A DNA stretch of 64,000 nt from assembly GCA_902520335.1 (NCBI GenBank), contig CABYNS010000002.1, forward strand, positions 124,001 to 188,000, given 5' to 3'. The notes under the pieces were generated by a model. It was not told the DNA's origin, did no database searches, and worked only from the letters and a program-made list of their open reading frames with translations. Below are positions 25,950 to 34,461 of the stretch, in pieces. A program made the position numbers and the translations under genes. This DNA is from an uncultured Pelagibacteraceae bacterium. Lineage in GTDB: Bacteria; Pseudomonadota; Alphaproteobacteria; Pelagibacterales; Pelagibacteraceae. Each line of letters begins with the position of its first letter. Position 1 is the stretch's first letter.

Positions 25950-26687
25950 TTATTTTTTTTCTTCAGGAGGTTTTTTGTCAGCAGGTTTTTTATCATCACC
26001 TTCTTTTTTATCTCCTTTATCACCCTCAGGAGTAGCTTTATCCCCATCGGCCGCTGCTGCAGTTGTACCCTCTGTACCTTCTTCACCCCCTGCACCTTCT
26101 GCTTCAGCAGGTTTTTCAGGTTCTTTCATAACTGTTGGAGCTGCTAATGTTGCTATTACAAAATCTCTTCCTTGAATCGTTGGAACAACTTCTGGATCTA
26201 ATTTAACTGAAGAGATTTTAAAACTCTCACCTATATCAACACCATCTAAGTCTAACGTCAAATTTTCAGGAATCTTTTCACTTGGACATTTCAATTCTAC
26301 TTTTCTTCTAACAATGTTTAGCACCCCACCTTTTTTAAGACCGGGAGATTTTTCGTGATTAATAAAATTTACTGGAATTTCTATTTTTATTTTTACACCT
26401 GGTAGCACTCTTAAAAAATCTACATGAATTGGTTCATCGGTTAAAATATGATATTTTATTTCTCTTGGTAATACATTTTGATTACTACCATCTATCTTCA
26501 GAGTAATTATGTTTGAGAAGAAATTTTCTTTTTCAATAAAAGTTTTAAGTAATTTTTTAGAAATAGATATCTTTTGATTTTTATCTTTACCGCCGTAGAT
26601 AATTGCTGGAACATTTCCACTATTTCTTATAGCGTTTAACTGCCCTTTAGTGGAATTATCTCTAATGTTAGCTACTATTGAATTCAT
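25950..26687 (-). CDS. rplY: Ribosomal protein bL25, CTC form with acidic tail
   Basis: 5S rRNA-binding protein of the large subunit. 245 residues: an N-terminal L25 domain (GNVPAIIYGGKDKN, LPREIKYHILTDEPIHVDFLRV) and a C-terminal TL5/CTC beta domain (INHEKSPGLKKGGVLNIVRR, VDIGESFKISSV). The last 60 residues are low-complexity, rich in E, G, A, K, P and D. That tail is visibly richer in G and C than the surrounding DNA. Such tails occur on alphaproteobacterial L25 but differ greatly between strains. Confidence 0.94.
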   Translation of the reverse strand: MNSIVANIRDNSTKGQLNAIRNSGNVPAIIYGGKDKNQKISISKKLLKTFIEKENFFSNIITLKIDGSNQNVLPREIKYHILTDEPIHVDFLRVLPGVKIKIEIPVNFINHEKSPGLKKGGVLNIVRRKVELKCPSEKIPENLTLDLDGVDIGESFKISSVKLDPEVVPTIQGRDFVIATLAAPTVMKEPEKPAEAEGAGGEEGTEGTTAAAADGDKATPEGDKGDKKEGDDKKPADKKPPEEKK

Positions 26688-26730
26688 AAAACAGAGCTTT
26701 TTAACTCATGTTTACAAATAATCAAGAAAT

Positions 26731-27663
26731 TTATTTAAATAAATCTGATACGGATGTTGAATTTGAAATTCTCTTTATTGCTTCACCCATAAGACCTGAT
26801 ATGGGTAAAACCTCAATATTTTTCACATTTTTAGTTTTATGAACATTGTCTATTGTATCGGTTATAACTAAATTTTTAATTACTGAACTTTTAATTTTTT
26901 TAATTGCATCTCCACTTAAAACCCCATGAGTAATGTAAACATAAACATCTTTTGCTCCTCGAGATTTCAAAGCTTTCGCCGCATTAACAATTGTGCCACC
27001 TGAATCAATTATATCATCAACTATAATACAAGTTTGTCCTTTTACATCACCAATGATATTCATAACTTCTGATTGCCCTGGCTTTGGTCTTCTTTTATCT
27101 ACAATAGCTAGTCCTACATTTAAAAGTTTTCCAAGTGCTCTAGCTCTTTCTGTTCCTCCCACATCAGGTGCAACACAAATAATTTTTTTACTTTTAATTT
27201 TCTTTCTAGCGTGTCTAGCAAATATTGGAGTAGAAAATAAGTTATCAACAGGAATATCAAAGAAACCTTGAATTTGACCTGCGTGCAAATCTACAGTTAC
27301 CACTCTATCAGCACCAGCTTTAGTAATTAAATTTGAAACAAGTTTTGCAGATATGGAAGTTCTTGGAACAACCTTTCTATCTTGTCTTGCATATCCAAAA
27401 TACGGTATTACCGCTGTTATATTTTTTGCTGACGACCTCTTAAGAGCATCAATACATAATAACAATTCCATTAGATTATCATTTGCTGGAGAGGAGATAG
27501 ACTGAACAATGAAAATACTGTTTCCTCTTATATTTTCATTTATTTCAGTATAAATTTCACCATCAGCAAATTTTCTAATACTTGAATTTACAAGTTTTGT
27601 TTTTAAGTATTTAGCAATGTTTTTACTTAAAACTTTATTGCTGTTTCCAGTTAATAATTTCAT
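26731..27663 (-). CDS. prs: Ribose-phosphate pyrophosphokinase
   Basis: Makes PRPP from ribose 5-phosphate and ATP for nucleotide, histidine and tryptophan synthesis. 310 residues. RKFADGEIYTEINENIRG near 32, pyrophosphate-binding segment IPYFGYARQDRKVVPR near 95, DLHAGQIQGFFDIPVDNL near 130 and the PRPP loop CIIVDDIIDSGGTIVNAA near 215. The start is nine bases behind pgeF on the same strand. Confidence 0.96.
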   Translation of the reverse strand: MKLLTGNSNKVLSKNIAKYLKTKLVNSSIRKFADGEIYTEINENIRGNSIFIVQSISSPANDNLMELLLCIDALKRSSAKNITAVIPYFGYARQDRKVVPRTSISAKLVSNLITKAGADRVVTVDLHAGQIQGFFDIPVDNLFSTPIFARHARKKIKSKKIICVAPDVGGTERARALGKLLNVGLAIVDKRRPKPGQSEVMNIIGDVKGQTCIIVDDIIDSGGTIVNAAKALKSRGAKDVYVYITHGVLSGDAIKKIKSSVIKNLVITDTIDNVHKTKNVKNIEVLPISGLMGEAIKRISNSTSVSDLFK

Positions 27664-27672
27664 TGAGAAACT

Positions 27673-28431
27673 CTAATTAATCATAATTAATGAAATATTT
27701 CTACCATAATCATCATGATTTAAATGCAAAGACCTTCTTGCACTAAAAAAATTATTTTTTTTGGGAAAAGTATCAATATTTATCGTCTCTAAATTTGTGA
27801 TTTTCATTAATTTGAGTTGTAATTTAACATATTTTGATAAATCAAAATAAATTAAGTTTTTTCTTTTTTTAAAAAAAACTTTATTTCTTTTATTTTTTTT
27901 TAGGAATTTTCTTTTAAAATCTTCTTTTACGTTATAGCTTTTTTGAGCAATACAAGGACCTATAACAGCAATTATATTCTTTTTTTCACAGCCCTTTTTC
28001 ATCATGAAATTTATTACTTTTGAAATAATTCCTTTATATGCACCTTTCCATCCAGCATGAATAGCAGCTACCATCTTTTTTTGTTTATCAAAAATTAATA
28101 TTGGTGCACAATCAGCTGTAAGAATTCCAATTGGTAATCTTGGAATGTCAGTAATTACTGCATCTGCCCTCTTTTTTTTTAGGTACTTAGAATATTTATT
28201 GATGAAAACAAATTTATTACTATGTATTTGATGGAGTAAAAAAATATTTTTTGAATTTTTATCGATTTTCTTTTTAACAATTCTTAAATTTTTAATAACT
28301 TTAGTTTTGTAGTCGTTAGAGCCTGGTCCACAATTTAAGCTTTTATAAATACCTCTCGAACACCCACCTTTTTTATTAAAAAAACCATGACTGATCTCTT
28401 TAAATTTAGATAATTTTTTTGAAACTATCAA
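27673..28431 (-). CDS. pgeF: Purine nucleoside phosphorylase / polyphenol oxidase family (YfiH)
   Basis: DUF152 family member; relatives act on purine nucleosides, and YfiH edits peptidoglycan precursors in E. coli. 252 residues. Zinc and active-site motifs: LTADCAPILIFD near 108, AAIHAGWKGAYKGI near 125, and IGPCIAQKSYNVKEDF near 160. ARRSLHLNHDDYGRNISLIMI closes the protein. It starts with TTG, whose TGA-overlap with the midA stop (TTGA) supports this start; no ATG lies upstream of the conserved region. Confidence 0.88.
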   Translation of the reverse strand: MIVSKKLSKFKEISHGFFNKKGGCSRGIYKSLNCGPGSNDYKTKVIKNLRIVKKKIDKNSKNIFLLHQIHSNKFVFINKYSKYLKKKRADAVITDIPRLPIGILTADCAPILIFDKQKKMVAAIHAGWKGAYKGIISKVINFMMKKGCEKKNIIAVIGPCIAQKSYNVKEDFKRKFLKKNKRNKVFFKKRKNLIYFDLSKYVKLQLKLMKITNLETINIDTFPKKNNFFSARRSLHLNHDDYGRNISLIMIN

Positions 28432-29477
28432 TTAAAACCCAACTTATATTTATTGCCTTTGTTTTTGATAAACATTACCTTAAATAAATTTCCCATTTCT
28501 TTCTCATCTATGAGTTTTTTTAATCTAAAATAAATATCTACTTTTTTTGAAAAGCTTTGATTTTGCGATATTATCTCAGCTCTATTTTTTATTCCTAATT
28601 TTACTAAAAAGCTTCCTTGAGTTGTTATTAAGTCTTTTAAACCACCTAATTGATTGATAATTTTCTTAAATAAGAAAAAATTGATATTATGAGTGATATC
28701 CGAAGTACCGACATTTTTTAAAACACTGTTATGTTTATGATTTGAAATCGATTTAAGAGTATTTTTCATCCTCTTTTCCATATACCCGTAATCTATCATT
28801 AGAAGACCGCCATTATTTTTTTTAATTATTCCAGCAACTTTTTTTAAATAATTTGTTCCAACTAAGGAGTATTCAATAAATTTTTGGTCTTTTGAAATAT
28901 TATAATCAATTTCTTTTTCAAATTTTTTCATATTAAACTTTCTTTCACAAAAAAAAGGCTTTTTTTGATTTTTAAAATTTACATATCTTTCAAACCAAAG
29001 ATCTTTTTTTTTAATAAATTGTTTTATTGCTACTGCATCAAAAAACTCATTAGCAATAAAAATAGTTGGAAATTTTTTTATTTGTTTCAGATCAGAAATC
29101 CAAATAACTTTTTCTTTGTCTAATTTGTTTTTTTGAATTTTCTTTAATTTTAGACTTTTTTCATGAATTAAAATATTACATGAACTTAAAAACGCTGGAA
29201 ATTTTTTAAAAGTTTCTAAAAATATTTTCATCATTTCACCGTTTCCTGCACCAAGTTCCACTAAATTAATTTTTTTTGGGGTTCCTAAATTTTTCCAAAA
29301 ACCTAAAATCCATACAGCTATCATTTCAGAAAACATTCTAGAAATATTTGGTGCAGTTATGAAATCACCCTTTGGCCCGAAAGGGTTTTTCTGCATGTAA
29401 TATCCTTTTTTTTTATCATATAGAGCAAAATCGATAAATTTATCTAAAGAGATTTCAAAATTATTTTTGGTAGTCAT
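28428..29477 (-). CDS. MidA/NDUFAF7-family SAM-dependent methyltransferase
   Basis: Homologue of the mitochondrial complex I assembly methyltransferase NDUFAF7. 349 residues. N-terminal YYMQKNPFGPKGDFITAPNISRMFSEMIA, AdoMet motif NLVELGAGNGEMMKIFL near 85 and IFIANEFFDAVAIKQF near 143 are family marks. In mitochondria the enzyme dimethylates an arginine of complex I; whether that applies here is inference. It overlaps lgt by 17 bases. Confidence 0.87.
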   Translation of the reverse strand: MTTKNNFEISLDKFIDFALYDKKKGYYMQKNPFGPKGDFITAPNISRMFSEMIAVWILGFWKNLGTPKKINLVELGAGNGEMMKIFLETFKKFPAFLSSCNILIHEKSLKLKKIQKNKLDKEKVIWISDLKQIKKFPTIFIANEFFDAVAIKQFIKKKDLWFERYVNFKNQKKPFFCERKFNMKKFEKEIDYNISKDQKFIEYSLVGTNYLKKVAGIIKKNNGGLLMIDYGYMEKRMKNTLKSISNHKHNSVLKNVGTSDITHNINFFLFKKIINQLGGLKDLITTQGSFLVKLGIKNRAEIISQNQSFSKKVDIYFRLKKLIDEKEMGNLFKVMFIKNKGNKYKLGFN

Positions 29478-30237
29478 ATTTTTTTAAAGTTAAATAAGAA
29501 CCAAATAAAAAAAAAACTAAACATAAAATTTGCCCCATACTCAAGTTAAATAGAACGTAACCTAATTGTTCATCTGGCAATCTTAAAAATTCTATAAAAA
29601 ATCTAAAAACAGAGTAAAATATTAAAAATATTCCAGATAAGAAACCAGGATTTTTAGCTGTTGACGCTTTTCGAAAATATATCAATATAAAAAATAATAA
29701 CAGTCCCTCAAAAAAAGCCTCATAAAGTTGAGATGGATGACGATATATTTCATCAATTTTTTCAAATTTAATTCCCCATGGTAAAGTTGTTTCTTTGCCA
29801 TAAAGCTCTGAATTTATAAAATTTGCAATACGTCCAAAAAAAATTCCTATTGGAGCGACTAACGAAACAATATCAAGATAAATATAAGAATTATGATTAT
29901 GTTTTTTTGCAAACCATACGCTCATCACAATTACACCTAATAGTCCACCATGGAATGACATTCCTCCATTCCAAATTTTAAATATTTCAAAAATGTTTTC
30001 TAAATAGTAATCTAAATTATAAAATATTACGTAACCTAATCTTCCACCAATTATAATACCTAAGATTATATAAGTAATGTAGTCGTCAAATTTCTCTTTT
30101 AAATTATCATCTTTTATAAAAATTCTTTTTGCCAAAACCCATCCAGCGAGAATTCCAAATATATATGATAAAGAATACCATCTAAATTCTAATGAAAATA
30201 AACTAAATGCAACTGGGTCAAAATTATTAATGAACAT
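29461..30237 (-). CDS. lgt: Prolipoprotein diacylglyceryl transferase
   Basis: Inner-membrane enzyme that adds diacylglycerol to the lipobox cysteine of prelipoproteins. 258 residues with about seven helices. EFRWYSLSYIFGILAGW at the start, GMSFHGGLLGVI near 92 with the essential histidine, and the Lgt signature GRIANFINSELYG near 135, plus RHPSQLYEAFFEG near 165. First gene of the minus-strand run down to ychF; divergent from ubiK with a 50-base gap. Confidence 0.96.
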   Translation of the reverse strand: MFINNFDPVAFSLFSLEFRWYSLSYIFGILAGWVLAKRIFIKDDNLKEKFDDYITYIILGIIIGGRLGYVIFYNLDYYLENIFEIFKIWNGGMSFHGGLLGVIVMSVWFAKKHNHNSYIYLDIVSLVAPIGIFFGRIANFINSELYGKETTLPWGIKFEKIDEIYRHPSQLYEAFFEGLLLFFILIYFRKASTAKNPGFLSGIFLIFYSVFRFFIEFLRLPDEQLGYVLFNLSMGQILCLVFFLFGSYLTLKKYDYQK

Positions 30238-30287
30238 TTTTAATTATAATAATAGATTAAAGATATAATAACTTATTTAATAAATAT

Positions 30288-30536
30288 ATGAAAAATTCAA
30301 AATTTGTTTTTGATAAATTTACTAAACTTCTAGAACAAGGTTTAGTTTCATCTAGAGACTTAAAAAATGAGATAGTAAACATTTTAAAATCAAAAAGAGA
30401 TGAAATCGTATTCAAAATGAAATTAACGAGTAAGGATGAATTTGATATCCTTGCTAAAAGAGTCGAAAATTTAGAGAAAGAACTTGAAAAAAAAAAGGTT
30501 TTAAAAAAAAAGATTAAACGGGTAAAAAAATCTTAA
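30288..30536 (+). CDS. ubiK: Ubiquinone biosynthesis accessory factor, UbiK/BMFP family
   Basis: 82 residues. FDKFTKLLEQGLVSSRDLKNEIVNILKSKRDEIV followed by SKDEFDILAKRVENLEKELEKK is the helix-plus-coiled-coil layout of the BMFP/YqiC family, which trimerises and helps aerobic ubiquinone synthesis. The C terminus is a lysine-rich tail. Its end overlaps the opposite sensor kinase gene by 23 bases. The family call is fairly safe; a ubiquinone role follows from enterobacterial UbiK. Confidence 0.78.
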   Translation: MKNSKFVFDKFTKLLEQGLVSSRDLKNEIVNILKSKRDEIVFKMKLTSKDEFDILAKRVENLEKELEKKKVLKKKIKRVKKS

Positions 30537-31833
30537 CCTCAAGTCCATTCAAATTGGATTTGTTCAACTTTATATAACCACCGTGAGAACGCACAATGTC
30601 AGATGCTATTGACAGACCAAGTCCTACACTGGATTTGGAGTCAGCTCTTCCTTTGTCTATTTTGTAGAAAGGTTTAAATACATTATCATATTCACTTTCT
30701 GGTATTCCCGGACCATCGTCCTCAATTTTTATTATTAAGTTCGATTTTTTTTTTTGAAGATCAACATTTATTTTATTCCCATATTTGATAGAATTTTCTA
30801 ACAGATTATTAAGACATCTTTTAATTAGATTTTTTCTACCATTTAAATAAATCCTTTGTGATATTTCTTTTGTTATGTTTTCATTATTATATTTACTAAT
30901 AATCTCATCTGTTAAATCGCTGAGATTGAACAACTCATCCTTTTCCATAAATGAGGAACTTGTAAACTGTAAATATTCATTGAGCATTTTTTCCATTTCA
31001 TTTATATCCTCGGTCAACTTCTTAGCTAAGGATTTGTCTTTTATAAACTCAGTTTGTAATTTCATTCTCGTTAATGGTGTCCTCAAATCATGACTAATCC
31101 CAGACAGCATTTCAGATCTTTGATTTAGATGTCTCATTATTCTTTTTCTCATTCTATCAAATTCATAACCCGCCTGGCGTATCTCAGCTGCACCAGAAGG
31201 CTTAAATTCATCTACATTTTCCCCTCTTCCAAATTTTTCAGCAGCTTTGGCTAAAGCTGTGATTGGTCTTGTTTGATTTTTTAAAAATATTAGAGAAATA
31301 ATTACGACTACGAATGCAGGAACAGTTATCCATAATCCAAACAATCTTGCAGAAGTACTTGTCAGTCTATCCTTAGGGACTATGAACTTAAAAAAACCAT
31401 TTTGATATTTTATTCTTAAATCAACTAACTCTTTATAACTTGTAGAATCAAACCAAAATATTTCTAACCCAAATTTAGATTTTAATTCTCTTCTAAGTGT
31501 TCTGTCTATTGGACTAAACCATCTTTCATTATAAGTGAAATCAAAATTTTCATCCTCAACAAATTCAATATTCAAATCTTGATATAATGAAAAAATATTT
31601 TTTATTTCATCTTTTTCATAATTATCATTACTATAAACCTCAATGAAAGTTTGTATTTCGCTGACCAACGCTCTTGTCATTCCTTTATTAGTTTTTATCC
31701 AAAGGCTATCAAAAAAAACTATAGTAATTATTAATTGAATCAAAATTACAGGGATAGCAACTATTAGCAAAGCTCTATAAAATAATCTTTTTGGTAAAAG
31801 GTTTTTTATAAATTTATTCAATCCATAAAACAT
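30514..31833 (-). CDS. EnvZ-like sensor histidine kinase
   Basis: Membrane kinase of 439 residues. Two transmembrane helices (LLIVAIPVILIQLIITIVFF near 22-42 and ITVPAFVVVIISLIFL near 168) bracket a periplasmic domain of about 125 residues. Then a HAMP linker, the H-box GISHDLRTPLTRMKLQ near 245, N-box NNLLENSIKYG near 335, G1 IEDDGPGIPE near 370 and G2 VGLGLSIASDIV near 405. It overlaps the response regulator gene by 20 bases. The signal is unknown; osmotic sensing by analogy with EnvZ is not assured. Confidence 0.9.
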   Translation of the reverse strand: MFYGLNKFIKNLLPKRLFYRALLIVAIPVILIQLIITIVFFDSLWIKTNKGMTRALVSEIQTFIEVYSNDNYEKDEIKNIFSLYQDLNIEFVEDENFDFTYNERWFSPIDRTLRRELKSKFGLEIFWFDSTSYKELVDLRIKYQNGFFKFIVPKDRLTSTSARLFGLWITVPAFVVVIISLIFLKNQTRPITALAKAAEKFGRGENVDEFKPSGAAEIRQAGYEFDRMRKRIMRHLNQRSEMLSGISHDLRTPLTRMKLQTEFIKDKSLAKKLTEDINEMEKMLNEYLQFTSSSFMEKDELFNLSDLTDEIISKYNNENITKEISQRIYLNGRKNLIKRCLNNLLENSIKYGNKINVDLQKKKSNLIIKIEDDGPGIPESEYDNVFKPFYKIDKGRADSKSSVGLGLSIASDIVRSHGGYIKLNKSNLNGLEVKIFLPV

Positions 31834-32491
31834 AGCCGGCTCCTCTTATAGTCTGAAGAAATTTTGGATTTTTTGGATCAATTTCGATTTTTTTCCTTAA
31901 TCTAGTTATGATAACATCAATAGATCTTTCTTTATCTAAGTTAATTAATTTACCAATTTCTTCTCTATCAAAAACTTTTCCTGGGTTATTAATCATTTTC
32001 TCTAATATTGTTTTTTCAGTGTTATTTATTTTAAATTCTGAATTATCATGAAAAATTATTTGCTTACTTAAATCTATTTTAACATTTTCAAATTTTATTA
32101 TTTTCTTAGAATTATTTTTTTTTGTTTTGTTAATTATGTTTTTAATTCTAAGATCAAGTTCCTTGGGTTCGAAGGGTTTAGGTAAATAATCATCTGCTCC
32201 CATTTCTAATCCCTCTATTCTTTCGTTCGGCTCACCTTTAGCAGTTAATAATATTATTGGAGTATTAATATATTCTTTATGTTCTTTTAAAAAATCAAGC
32301 CCACTTTTTCCAGGCATCATGATATCTAAGATTATTAAATCAAACTTAATAATCTTTATTTTTTCAGATGCATTTTCTGCGTTATCAGCTGTGGTAACTA
32401 AATATTTTTTTTCATTTAAATATTTCTTAACTAAAGATCTTATCCCCTCATCATCATCAACCACCAGGATATGAGCTAGAAAACTATCCAT
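31814..32491 (-). CDS. OmpR/PetR-family response regulator
   Basis: 225 residues. Receiver domain: acidic pocket VDDDEGIR near 12, phospho-acceptor aspartate in LIILDIMMPGKSG near 57, LLTAKG near 83 and the lysine of LPKPFEPKEL near 107. C-terminal OmpR winged helix with DKERSIDVIITRLRKKIE and IRGAGYVLWI. Overlaps both the MarR-type gene before it and the kinase gene after it. The MarR-OmpR order resembles petP-petR of Rhodobacter, where PetR is needed for bc1 expression; that link is inferred. Confidence 0.9.
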   Translation of the reverse strand: MDSFLAHILVVDDDEGIRSLVKKYLNEKKYLVTTADNAENASEKIKIIKFDLIILDIMMPGKSGLDFLKEHKEYINTPIILLTAKGEPNERIEGLEMGADDYLPKPFEPKELDLRIKNIINKTKKNNSKKIIKFENVKIDLSKQIIFHDNSEFKINNTEKTILEKMINNPGKVFDREEIGKLINLDKERSIDVIITRLRKKIEIDPKNPKFLQTIRGAGYVLWIE

Positions 32492-32921
32492 TAATTATTT
32501 TTTTTAAAACCTCGTCAAAATTAAGAACCTCTTGGGAGCTTGAATTAAGTAATGCATTATAAATTCTTTTTTTTTGTATTTCAAAAATCTCTTTAAAAAT
32601 TTTTTTTCCTTTTTCATTTAGGAAGATATGTTTAATTCTTGTGTCAGTCTCATCTTTATTAAAAAAAACCATTTCAAGCTTGATCAAATCCTTTAAAACT
32701 CTATTAAGGCTTTGTTTTGATACTTTAAGTTTTTTCATAAGCTCTGAGATTGATATTCCTTCATACATAGATATCAAATGAATAGTTTTTTGATGAGCTA
32801 AGCCAATATGATATTTATTGAGAATTTTTTTTGAGTCTGAAAAAGTTTCTCTATAACTTATAAATAATTTTTCAATTAAATGTTTTAATTGTTCATCTTT
32901 TAAATATAAAAGCTCTTTCAT
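32484..32921 (-). CDS. MarR-family regulator, PetP-like
   Basis: 145 residues from the ATG at 32921; the track start one codon earlier is a GTG. The winged helix spans GLAHQKTIHLISMYEGISISELMKKLKVSKQSLNRVLKDLIKLEMVFF, followed by the wing region DTRIKHIFLNEKGKKIF. First gene of a three-gene unit with the OmpR-type regulator and kinase. A MarR gene immediately before an OmpR regulator and divergent from ilvE is like the petP-petR arrangement of Rhodobacter. Ligand and targets are unknown. Confidence 0.85.
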   Translation of the reverse strand: MKELLYLKDEQLKHLIEKLFISYRETFSDSKKILNKYHIGLAHQKTIHLISMYEGISISELMKKLKVSKQSLNRVLKDLIKLEMVFFNKDETDTRIKHIFLNEKGKKIFKEIFEIQKKRIYNALLNSSSQEVLNFDEVLKKIING

Positions 32922-32936
32922 CACAGGTAAGTTATA

Positions 32937-32965
32937 TTGACATATTATATATACACAGATATTTT
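32937..32965 (+). promoter_or_regulatory. Putative ilvE promoter
   Basis: TTGACA (perfect -35) at 32937-32942, a 17-base spacer and TATTTT at 32960-32965 (four of six). Transcription would start near 32972, 19 bases before the ilvE ATG. The spacer also contains AT palindromic sequence and, read on the other strand, a TATAAT-like element that could serve the divergent marR gene, so the two promoters may overlap. Confidence 0.5.
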
Positions 32966-32990
32966 TCAGTAATAATTTTATATTTCATAC

Positions 32991-33872
32991 ATGATACCTT
33001 ACGATAAAAGATCTGGTAAAATATGGTACAATGGCGAATTAGTGGATTGGTCAGATGTTAAAGTACATGTTTTAAGTCATGGATTACATTATGCTAGCTG
33101 TGTTTTTGAAGGAGAAAGAGTTTATGATGGCTCAATCTTTAAACTAGAGGAACATACTTCAAGATTTTTTCATTCAGCAAGACGAATGGGTTTTGAAATT
33201 CCTTACACTGAAACTGAAATAAACGCTGCCTCAAATTCTATAATAAAAAATCAAAAAGTTAAAAATGGTTACGTGAGACCAGTAGCCTGGAGAGGAAGTG
33301 AAATGATGGCAATCTCTGCTCAACAAACAAAAATTCATGTTGCAATTGCAACCTGGGAATGGGGTTCGTATTTTGACCCAAAATTAAAAGTTGAGGGAAT
33401 AAAATTGAATATTTCAAATTGGAGGAGGCCAGCTCCTAATACAATTCCATGGGATACGAAGGCTTCAGGTCTATATATGATATGTACACTTTCAAAACAT
33501 GAAGCAGAAAAAAATGGTTATACAGACTCTTTAATGTTAGATCATGAGGGTAATATTGCTGAAGCAACTGGTGCAAATATTTTTTTCAAAGACAAGAATG
33601 GTGAGCTTCATACGCCTCTTCCAGATTCTTTTCTGGATGGAATTACAAGAAGGACAGTAATTGAAATTGCGAAATCAAAAAATATTAAAGTTCATGAAAG
33701 AAAAATTAATCCTAAAGAATTAAAACATTTTGTTGGATGTTTTTTAACAGGGACTGCAGCAGAAGTGACCCCAGTATCGTGTATTGCTGAAAATGAATTT
33801 AAAGTTTGTGATTTAATAATTGGTTTAAACGAAAGTTATCAGCAACTAGTTAGAAAAAAGAAAGCAGCCTAA
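32991..33872 (+). CDS. ilvE: Branched-chain amino acid aminotransferase
   Basis: PLP class IV transaminase for the last step of leucine, isoleucine and valine synthesis. 293 residues. LSHGLHYASCVFEGERVYDG near 30, the PLP-lysine segment PWDTKASGLYMICTLSKHEA near 160, EATGANIFF near 195 and CFLTGTAAEVTPV near 255. Convergent with pgsA, overlapping its end by four bases. Confidence 0.95.
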   Translation: MIPYDKRSGKIWYNGELVDWSDVKVHVLSHGLHYASCVFEGERVYDGSIFKLEEHTSRFFHSARRMGFEIPYTETEINAASNSIIKNQKVKNGYVRPVAWRGSEMMAISAQQTKIHVAIATWEWGSYFDPKLKVEGIKLNISNWRRPAPNTIPWDTKASGLYMICTLSKHEAEKNGYTDSLMLDHEGNIAEATGANIFFKDKNGELHTPLPDSFLDGITRRTVIEIAKSKNIKVHERKINPKELKHFVGCFLTGTAAEVTPVSCIAENEFKVCDLIIGLNESYQQLVRKKKAA

Positions 33873-34453
33873 TCTTTGCTGTCCTCTGAAATTGCGTGAT
33901 CAATTCCCTTTCGCATATATTCATATCCAGTGAAAAGAGTTAAAGCAGCTGAAAGCCATAAGAGAATTATGCCAATAGTTTGGGCATTATAGTCTTGGAA
34001 GTTAATAACTTTATTTCCAGTTTCACCTGATAACAAAAGAGCTATAGAAACCATTTGTAATACAGTTTTCAATTTTGCTAGATTTGAAACAGGTAATTTA
34101 ATTTTTCCTTTAGCTAAAAATTCTCTTAATCCTGAAATCAATATTTCTCGAGTTAGGATAATGATCGCAGCTATTACTTCATAGTTTCTTATAGTTCCAT
34201 CCATTACCAAAAGTATAAGAGCAGTTGCAACAATAATCTTATCTGCTATTGGATCTAGTAATTCTCCGAGTTTTGATTCTTCTCCAAGAAATCTAGCCAA
34301 CATTCCATCTAAAAAATCTGTGAAAGATGCAACTATAAATAAAATTAAAGCTGTTAAATCTCCATAAAATCCAGGCAAGTAAAAAGCCAATACAAAAAAA
34401 GGAACAATTAAAATTCTTCCTATAGTTAAAATATTTGGTATTTTTTTAAGCAT
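33869..34453 (-). CDS. pgsA: CDP-diacylglycerol-glycerol-3-phosphate 3-phosphatidyltransferase
   Basis: Committed enzyme of phosphatidylglycerol synthesis in the inner membrane. 194 residues, several helices. The CDP-alcohol phosphotransferase signature is complete: DGMLARFLGEESKLGELLDPIAD (DGx2ARx8Gx3Dx3D) near residue 48. LTREILISGLREFLA near 100 is typical of PgsA. Eight bases behind uvrC, a pairing common in Proteobacteria. Confidence 0.94.
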   Translation of the reverse strand: MLKKIPNILTIGRILIVPFFVLAFYLPGFYGDLTALILFIVASFTDFLDGMLARFLGEESKLGELLDPIADKIIVATALILLVMDGTIRNYEVIAAIIILTREILISGLREFLAKGKIKLPVSNLAKLKTVLQMVSIALLLSGETGNKVINFQDYNAQTIGIILLWLSAALTLFTGYEYMRKGIDHAISEDSKD

Positions 34454-34461
34454 ATTTTTTT

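Noticed and set aside
25975-26175. Plus-strand ORF rich in S, P and A
   Set aside because: Antisense shadow of the repetitive bL25 tail; the low-complexity codons leave the opposite frame open by chance.
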